Assembly (NCBI GenBank): GCA_020466095.1
Contig: CM035806.1
Location: 7,806,751 to 7,870,750, forward strand
DNA from: Chlorops oryzae
Lineage: Eukaryota > Arthropoda > Insecta > Diptera > Chloropidae
DNA length: 64,000 nucleotides
Reading direction: 5' to 3'
Positions 56,460-64,000 of the stretch are shown here, one piece after another. Below the pieces are notes generated by a model. The model made no database searches, was not told the DNA's origin, and worked only from the letters and a program-made list of their open reading frames with translations. Position numbers and translations under genes: made by a program. Within the stretch, counting starts at the first letter, position 1. Every line of letters begins with the position of its first letter.

Positions 56460-57920
56460 AAATGTTTATATAAAAAACGGGGGAAAAAATTAAATAAATT
56501 AAAGAAAAAAAATTTTTAAATCTAAAGAAATATACATAAGTATATAAATACCCCTATTCTAGATGAATATTTCCCGAAAATTGTTCCCTTGGAAACTTTT
56601 CTCCGCAAAAAAGAAATTATTCTAAGCGTCTATAAGGGTAAGAATGGGACGACTTTTGCTTAAAAATTTTGGATATTGTTGCTCCATTTTTTTATATTCC
56701 CTTCCTAGTGTACCAATATCGAATGCTTCGGAGCTTTATTCGTATCCGCCGGGGAAAATTCCCCGGGAGTATTAAGAATCGGCTTGATATAAAAACTAAA
56801 AATATGCAATAAATAAAAAAAATAAAATTAAAATAAAAAACTAAATATTAAAATAAAAATAAAAGCACAAAAAAATATAATAAAAACTACTTATAAATAA
56901 AAAACAAGTAAAGAAGTTTACATCGGCTAAGCCGATTGCACACATACCTTTTCCTCAGCCTGAAATATGTTAAAACATTACCTTAACAAAAATTCCTGCC
57001 GTTCCTAGCTTGGATATGGGCATTTCCATTTTGACGTGACGTGACATTCGAACGAAAAACAAAATTTTTTTTAAATGAAGAATTGCAAATTTTAAAAAAG
57101 TTTTTTAATATTTGCATACTAATAAAGTAGCACTATGTTCAGTAAAAAAATTAGACCAATAGACCATAAGGATTTGAGTATTGAAGCAAAAAAGTGTCCT
57201 AGCGTTACGTTACGAAAAACAGAAGTGGGTTTTTGACTTAGATTACAAGATCGCAAAACTCTGCTAATTTCGCAAAACTTTTCGTATTAAACTTATAGCA
57301 ATAAGATTGGAAAATATAAGAGTTCATTTTCCAAGTTTTAAAATTGTAAAATCGTTTGTCGTTCGTTTTTTATTGGCCTTAATTACCTGGCGTTACGTTA
57401 CCTGGCGTTACGTTACTAAAATTTCAAAAGGGTCTTAGTCATGAAAATAGTTTTTTATTTTAACCTTTTTTCCTTTTAATTCATAAATTCTGGTATTATA
57501 AATAGAAGGGACAATAATAAATTTTATCAAAAACAATATTTAATTGAGCTTGCGTAATTAGAAGATAATTATCAACTTATTCGTTAAAGAATTTTTGTTG
57601 TTGTTGTTTTGGTTGATTCTTCTGAATGGAATTATTAAGGATGATAACTTCCATTGATCAGGTTACTAAAATGGCCCAAATTTCATAGATAAAGCACTTT
57701 TAAAGGTAATTTAGGAAATACAAATACAACAAAATAAGCCTTTACCTATGTTTTACAGAAATGAGGGCTGACTATAACCACCAATCTTCTTAAATAGTGG
57801 AATTCAGATGTGTTACTATGATAGTACATACCCAAAAATTGTTTTAAGGAACTGGGGCATTTTCATTTCCGGTAGACTTTTCTGTGGAAATGCCCATATC
57901 TATTTATACCTTCTAAGACT
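56460..57920. other. Possible left part of a larger dispersed element
   Basis: From about 56905 the phrase CAAGTAAAGAAGTTTACATC (next word GGCTAAGCCG) resembles the start of common fly repeats. Together with ACCCTTTCCTTCGGAAAAGG at 59167 it may bound a 2.3-kb element. No coding frame. Confidence 0.35.
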
Positions 57921-57929
57921 CGAGATTAT

Positions 57930-58600
57930 TATTAAGCACAAAATTTTCGCGGATGGTGAGCATGGTCAAATTTTAACCGTTAGAGGACATTTTGTCTAGC
58001 TGCGAAAACCTCAATTCAAAATAGTGAAAATAAAATTTTTGCGAATTTCGCGAATGGTGATCATGGTCAAGTTTTAACCGTTAGAGGACATTTTGTATAG
58101 CTGCGAAATCCTCAATTCAAAATAGTGAAAATAAAATTTTTGCGAATTTCGCGAATGGTGGTCATGGTCAAATTTTAACCGTTAGAGGACATTTTGTCTA
58201 GCTGCGAAATACTCAATTCAAAATAGTGAAAATAAAATTTTTGCGAATTTCGCGAATGGTGGTCATGGTCAAAATTTAACCGTAAGAGGACATTTTTTCT
58301 AGCTGCGAAAACCTCAATTCAAAATAGTGAAAATCAAATTTTCGCGAATTTCGCGGATGGTGGTCTTGATCAAATTTTAACCCTTAGAGGAAATTTAGTT
58401 TAGCTGCGAAATACTCACTTCAAAATAGTGAAAATCAAATTTTCGCGAATTTCGCGGATGGTGGTCTTGATCAAATTTTAACCCTTAGAGGACATTTTGT
58501 TTAGCTGCGAAATACTCAATTCAAAATAGTGAAAATCAATTTTTGCGAATTTCAAGAATGGTGGTCATGTTCAAATTTTAACCATAATGGACGACTTTAT
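57930..58600. repeat. ~101-bp tandem repeat, six to seven copies
   Basis: The unit contains GCGAATGGTGGTCATGGTCA, AACCGTTAGAGGACATTTTG and TAGCTGCGAAA, then CAATTCAAAATAGTGAAAAT. Copies begin near 57950, 58051, 58152, 58253, 58355, 58455 and 58556, increasingly diverged to the right. Confidence 0.92.
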
Positions 58601-58996
58601 TTGGCGGCAAAATACACAATCAGAAGAAGCAAAAAAATAATTTTTGTATTCAGATATGAGAATAAGAGAAAGAGTGTTTTTTTGTATTGTGTAGGATGAT
58701 GACCATAGTTATAGCGATGTCGCAATTTTTTTTCAGCGAAAGCTTAAGTCTACATAGTAGCTATACACTCACCAAATTTCAATAAGCTGGGATGTATAGT
58801 AAAAAAGTTAACCAGGAAAAACGTTAAAAATCGTGATTTTTGAAACTTCTGAACCACTTCCCACGACCCAAGAAGGGACTACGAAAAAAATTTGTATGCA
58901 GTTTTTCGGACATTTACCTGGTTGAAGTCCATGCCAAATTTCAATATGATATCTTTCATGGCTTAGGAGTAAATTACGAAAAACTAAAGTGTGACC

Positions 58997-59060
<64 letters not shown>
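58997..59060. repeat. (GACA)n microsatellite
   Basis: Sixteen or so GACA units after TGTGACC. The following ATGGCTAGATCGATTCC is a phrase found in fly transposon tails, so this is probably internal to a dispersed element. Confidence 0.93.
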
Positions 59061-59427
59061 TGGCTAGATCGATTCCTCTTGTCACCCTGATCAAGAATAT
59101 ATATATATGTCTATATCTACCGCGACTCCTTTGGTATGTTACATACACCGTGCCAAACTTAATATACCCTTTCCTTCGGAAAAGGTATAATTAAGTAAAA
59201 ATATAGTTTATATATATAATAAAAAAAAAACATTAAAAAATTAAAAATAAAATAAAAAATAAAAAAAATTTTAAAAAATTAAATAAAAATAAGTATGTAT
59301 ATTTTATATATACATAAACATATTAAAAAAGTGAAGAAAAAAAAAGAAAATAAATTTTTTAAAAACATAAAAAAAATGAAAAATAAAATAAAATATTTTT
59401 TTTTTGCTCTCAAAACCTTGCCCTTAA

Positions 59428-60163
59428 GGGGGTCTTCTCATTTAAAACCCGTTTTTTGGACCCTTTTTAAAAAAATTCTTATTTGAAAACGCAAAGAATA
59501 ATTGAAAACTTTTTTATTTATTGTATTACAAAAGGTTCAAAGTAAATAAAAAAAAAATTTTTGCCTCGATACGTGGTCTGTTCAAAAAGTAATGAGACTT
59601 CAAAGTTGGTGGTGAAAAAAAAAGGTGCCGTCACGGCGGCCACGATTCCGGGTCTCCGGAGCGTCCGAAATGGAAAAAAAAGCGGGGTTATAATCAGTAT
59701 AGATGTAATTCTCGGGTGAACCTCAAGCTTAATTTTGTGATTTTTTTTGACAAAATGGCGGCCATTCAAAAAAAAATTTCAATTTCGGGCTTTTTTTTTT
59801 GTAGTTTAGTGTAAAAAAAAAATAGTAAAAAATTTTTTTAAATTATGGTCGAGGTTCACCCGAGAATAGTGACAATTCTGCGTCGATTCCACTTTTTTTC
59901 ATGAAAATCGGTTCAGTTGAACTGGAGATATCATGGCCGCCAGTTCGAAAATCGTGGTTTCGAGATAAACGCGTTTAAAGTTTGAAGCAACGCAAAAATT
60001 ACTCGTTTTAGCGCAGATCTTGCTCGACAAAGAAGGCTATATCCTCTAAACTATTTCGAATTTCAAAAAATCCTTTTAGGGGCATATTCACAACTACCCA
60101 AGCTATAAATAAATGCAAAAAAAAAAAAAGTCGAAAAAAAAGATGCTCAATGAGAAGACCCCT
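59428..60163. mobile_element. TTAA-flanked non-autonomous element, 736 bp
   Basis: TTAA (59424-59427) + GGGGGTCTTCTCATT at the left; AATGAGAAGACCCCT + TTAA (60164-60167) at the right; 14 of 15 end bases match. Same target, almost the same length and a similar tip (GGGGNNCTTCT) as 7323-8061. Both also share an inner AACGCGTTTATCTCRAAAC word in opposite orientations. Confidence 0.75.
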
Positions 60164-60169
60164 TTAAGT

Positions 60170-60643
60170 TTCCTCAATTCAAATTGTTCATCTTGAACAA
60201 AAAAAAAATATGACGCCTTGAAGTAACCAATAAAAAGGATGAAACAACAACAACAATAACCGGCTTTCAAACCCCAAAATGGAAGAAGAAAGTTGAAAAG
60301 TAGTCGAGAGTTTAAATCTTAATTTCGACCGCAAATTGCTGGCCGAGAAAAGATACTCTGCAAATACACAAAAAGGCAAAAAAACTCCCCCGGAACACCG
60401 TGGCGTTCTGTTCATCATTTCTCGACGCTAAGTGATAATATTGATTTCCCATAAATTTGTAAGTGAAATCATGGAACTTAGTGATTCTTCTTCGAGAGTT
60501 CATAGCTCTGCCGAAAAAATACATTATGCCGAATTTTGCTCCAAGTGCTGCGCTTCTTCTGGGCTCTTTTAGGCTATTTTAACAATTAATTTCAACGTTC
60601 AGCCTCAATTTGCGCCCATTGTCAACACATCACAGTACATACA

Positions 60644-60674
<31 letters not shown>

Positions 60675-62005
60675 GCGTAAAGGCATACGGGAATATGAGC
60701 ATACGAGCACAAGGGGTGCTGTCGTCTAGGGGTTGCTTTCTAACTTCGTTTATTGTCAAAGTGAAATTACTTAGTAAAAAGGAACTCTAACGATGATGAT
60801 AATGTATGTATGTACGAGCACAGTCTTCCTCGGATACATGTACTCGTATGATCCTTCAATCTATAGTTTTCATTTCGATTTTATGAGCTTTCCTCGACTG
60901 TGGGGAAGCTTGCTTGCACTTTTCATGGTGCTTATATCCGGGGAATACTGTACTACATACATATGTATATACGCTAGTATGTATAATGGTGCGTCCAGAC
61001 GATGCGATTTACTAACACTGTGACACATATTTTTGGGGTCATCGAATGTTAGCAGCCATCAAGCATTTACTGAAGTTTCTGAAAGTAATCGGTAAATGTA
61101 GCAGATCCGTATATTTGGTTTTGTCAGATTTTCTACAGGTCAATATTAAATCGATCTCGAAATGAGTGGCCGAGAATTAAGTTGCTCACTTACTTCTGGC
61201 TATATATCTTAAACTGTTGAATATTTTAATTCCCTGCCTATGACAAATTTTAAGCCTTCGACTTGGAGAAAATAATTGTAGGTAGTAATAAATGATCGGA
61301 AAAACCTCCATCTAATAGGTAAAAATTTGCAAAAATCTCAAAAACTTTACGATTTTCACCTCTTTTTAACTTTTCCGGCCTAAAAATTATGTTTTTTCTT
61401 TAAAAGTTTTTTATTTTGATATACTTATTTTATTTTATTTATCGAAAAGTTCATTTTCAATTGCGTTATCAATAATATAGTTAAACGAAGGCCATCATTA
61501 ACATCAAAATCGCCGCCCCCCTACTCAGATTCTATGCAGTTAAAGTTCCCTTATGAGATACGCTAAGTAATGCAAGTAAGTAATCGAAAAGTATTGGGTT
61601 CGCAGGGTTGCATCCAATTTATTTTTTACTTTACTTCGCCATGAATAGTGTACATGGCAAATTTATATGCAGAGCTAATGCCGGAACAAGTGTAGATTTT
61701 TTGACATACTTAGAAGAATTGAAGAAGAATAAGAGAATCCGTCTCTCCCACACTTTACGAGACTGCAGCTAAATTACTTTAGATGCATTTAATATGCAAG
61801 TGTTTATATAATCGTAGTCTAAAGTTGGAGCTGTCGCAGGAATTTAGCAGTAGCTGCTACATATAAAACTCACATACAGAGAACCCCCGATAATCGGGCT
61901 CCTTTAATCTGGCAAATATTGTAATAAAACCTGTCTATTTATTCAGGGTCGCGATGGAAATCGATTCTGATACTTCAACGAATACGCAGATTAAAAGCAA
62001 TCGAA
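60170..62005. other. Region without a supported gene
   Basis: CATA microsatellite at 60630-60671; a pogo-like remnant (AACCCCCGATAATCGGGCTC) near 61883; chance frames otherwise. Confidence 0.4.
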
Positions 62006-62009
62006 CATG

Positions 62010-62420
62010 CAGGGTTGCATTTAAATCATATATTTTCAATATTTCTGTCGACCTGTCATCGAAATTTCTTTCTTCACAAGAACGAGCTCTATACTTCCTG
62101 CATATCTGCGTAGAGCCCATTATAAGGTAATCTTTTTAAAAAATCGACTTCTGCGCTTTAGTGAGGTGAACAACCACAGGGTTGCTTTCTGCATTGCCAT
62201 ATAAATGAATGAAGGAATGAAGTGCCATCCCTGGACCGATGAAAAATCTTGGCTTTACTTTTTATTTTCGAATTTTCTTAAGAGCTAAAGGGCTCAACGC
62301 TGTTAAAGTAAATTGAAAGGAAGTAACGAGCTCAATCTTTTGAAGAAAGGAAATCAGAGTTGAATTTTCGATGACAGGTCGACAGAAATATAGAAAATGC
62401 ATGATTTAAATGCAACCCTG
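62010..62420. mobile_element. CAGGGTTGCATTTAAAT MITE, 411 bp
   Basis: Inverted ends of about 55 bp: CAGGGTTGCATTTAAATCAT at 62010 and ATGATTTAAATGCAACCCTG to 62420, with TTTCTGTCGACCTGTCATCG / CGATGACAGGTCGACAGAAA further in. Related ends occur at 47867 and 61602. Confidence 0.8.
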
Positions 62421-62424
62421 TGAG

Positions 62425-64000
62425 TCCGATTACTTTTAATTAGCGTATGTGTTCAAGTAGCGAAAGTAAGCCAAAGTACTTATCTTTTTTTTTCTAGAGC
62501 GTAGAGCCCTTAAGGGAGGATTCTCTTTTGTTCCTACTCAAATCGCGGTTACTTTTATTTTACCGAAGGAAATTTTTTCTCCAACATAGGTATGCTACTT
62601 TGATAAGAACGCTCAATTCAGACCAGGAACCCAGCCAGAGGAGGGTTTTAGATGTTCAAAAACCCCCCCACTCTCTCCGCTTACCCACCAAAAATAAGAT
62701 TAATTCTTTAAAGTGGTGCGTCATAACTAGGGATCCCAAAATCCCGGGATATCCCGGGATTAGTCCCGCTCGTTTTCTTGGCTATTCAACAATAGCTTGA
62801 TTAACACATCCATATAATTCATATATAATATTTTAACTTCGACTAAAAGATTTAACAGATTTAAACGATTTTGTCCGATTTTTTCTATGAATTTAACGAT
62901 TTTTTACTATTTTTTTTAAATCCCGGGATCCCGGGATTGGCATGCCTAGTCATAACTACATACAGTTCAGAATAAAATGCCCTAAAAGCGACAAAAAAAT
63001 TTATCAATTAATTATTTATTTTCTTTAGATTACAGTTTATGGAGCCCCTGGGCCATGGTCTACCCGGTAAATCCCTTAATCCGGCCCTGCCCTCCCAAAA
63101 AAAAAAAAAAAAAAATTGCTTCTGGCTGACCCACGGATAATAATCGAATGGACACTGCTATGTATATTAAATCTCCTGGTGACGCGGATCATTTCAGTAC
63201 ATTGTATGTACATATGTATTCTGCCGTCTGACCACACCATAACAAAAGTGACAACTCTAATACTGCCTTAGATGCTTCAATATGGCCAGGCGTTGATAAA
63301 TGATAAATGCTCAATGTCGAGCTAAACGAAATGATTGATTAATCATTACACAAAAAGCGTAAAAAAAAGGCAGACTAAAATATAATAAAGTAAAGTAAAA
63401 CAGAGAGGTAGTAAAATAAAAATGGAAGAATGGGAAGAAAGAGACAAAAAAAAAAAGAGAGAGAGAGAGAGAACAACAACAACAATATTACAGGCTACAG
63501 ATGGAACTAAATGGAGGGAGCAGCTATTGGAATGGATGGCTTGGGATTTTTCCTTCCTACCATTTGAATATTCGTCATCTATGGCACGCTGTAATCGTTG
63601 TGAAGCGTTGCTGTGTGGAACGGGAACGGGTACGGGACGGCCAGGTCAATTTGTACACGGAATGCGGCATTATAAATTAACTTTTGTACCGATTCTTGAC
63701 GCTTCGCAAGTTGCTTGCACGAGAGCAACACGAGAGAAACACGAAAAACGCGTCAAAAGGCAACTTTCTAAACACTGAGCTGAGCTGAGCTGGGCGACGG
63801 CTGCGGCTGCGGCTATACTACGCCGAGAGTTGCAACGATTCAGTGACTAAATGGAGTTCAAGCGAAATGGAGAATCGACCAACCGACCAACCGAAGGCTG
63901 TTTTCCAATCCGATGAGCATTTGGAATGACTCTCACATTTTTTGGAATTTCAATTTCTTTGGCTCAAAAATATGTGCAGATGCATACATACACATGTACA
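62425..64000. other. Region without a supported gene
   Basis: Contains CCCGGGAT palindromes (62740-62762 and 62921-62939). A 118-codon frame at 63422-63778 begins with a Lys/Arg/Glu-rich run and a GTGTGTG-like Gly-Thr repeat; no known domain, probably chance. Confidence 0.4.

Noticed and set aside
57930..58600. CRISPR-like array (regular ~101-bp period)
   Set aside because: Whole units repeat with no unique spacers, and the setting is an animal genome.
63422..63778. 118-codon + strand frame
   Set aside because: Starts in a simple purine run and contains a Gly-Thr simple repeat; no recognisable motif or splice context.

Overview
This is eukaryotic, AT-rich, repeat-dense nuclear DNA, most probably from a higher dipteran (an acalyptrate fly, perhaps a tephritid fruit fly). 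The reasons are: a DUSP15/22-type phosphatase gene whose wording is very close to the Drosophila form, MADF/BESS-type regulator genes with a fly Inr+DPE core promoter, GT-AG introns, eukaryotic tRNA genes, and fly-style CATA, CAGA and CT microsatellites. The species call is an inference; no search was run.

Layout. 1-3483: upstream DNA with one small MITE and a 20-bp CAGACAGA minisatellite. 3484-14211 (+): a five-exon atypical dual-specificity phosphatase (DUSP15/22 family). Its introns are filled with transposon remnants, a TTATTA array, a 1-kb CTCTCCTT array and a ~100-bp tandem repeat. Exon 2 carries many extra bases and exon 4 has one apparent +1 shift. 14212-17800: probable 3'UTR and downstream DNA with (GA)n and a bipartite ATCCGGAT tandem repeat. 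17808-18830: a Transib-like non-autonomous transposon. 22057-22651: a MITE whose terminal repeat has become a (GA)n tract. 22818-23060 and 30189-30419: two copies of a tRNA-derived SINE. 24784-26011: a hAT transposon relic with a decayed transposase. 28663-28734 and 29584-29655: two tRNA-Thr(TGT) genes. 31052-31736: the same MITE family with the opposite terminal repeat expanded into (CT)n. 37137-37209: tRNA-Arg(CCT). 37776-39706: nested MITEs and a long-TIR element. 41462-45412: purine arrays. 46692-47570: a second copy of a repeat also present at 7130-8312. 49240-53290 (+): a tandem pair of two-exon MADF genes, the first with a 1.1-kb TTA-flanked insertion that holds a damaged extra copy of promoter plus exon 1. 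54599-56453: CATA arrays. 57930-60163: a 101-bp tandem repeat, then a TTAA-flanked element. The rest to 64000 is repeat-derived DNA with no gene I can support.

The phosphatase, the MADF pair and the tRNA genes are independent transcription units; nothing suggests they act in one pathway. The most interesting material is structural: MITE terminal repeats acting as seeds of long CT/GA microsatellites, a transposon-bounded copy of a promoter and first exon inside its own gene family, patchy sequence conservation between the MADF paralogues that suggests gene conversion, and two unrelated insertions at the same base position of two copies of one repeat. Indel-dominated damage in two exon-like stretches may be unpolished long-read assembly rather than biology, and should be settled first.
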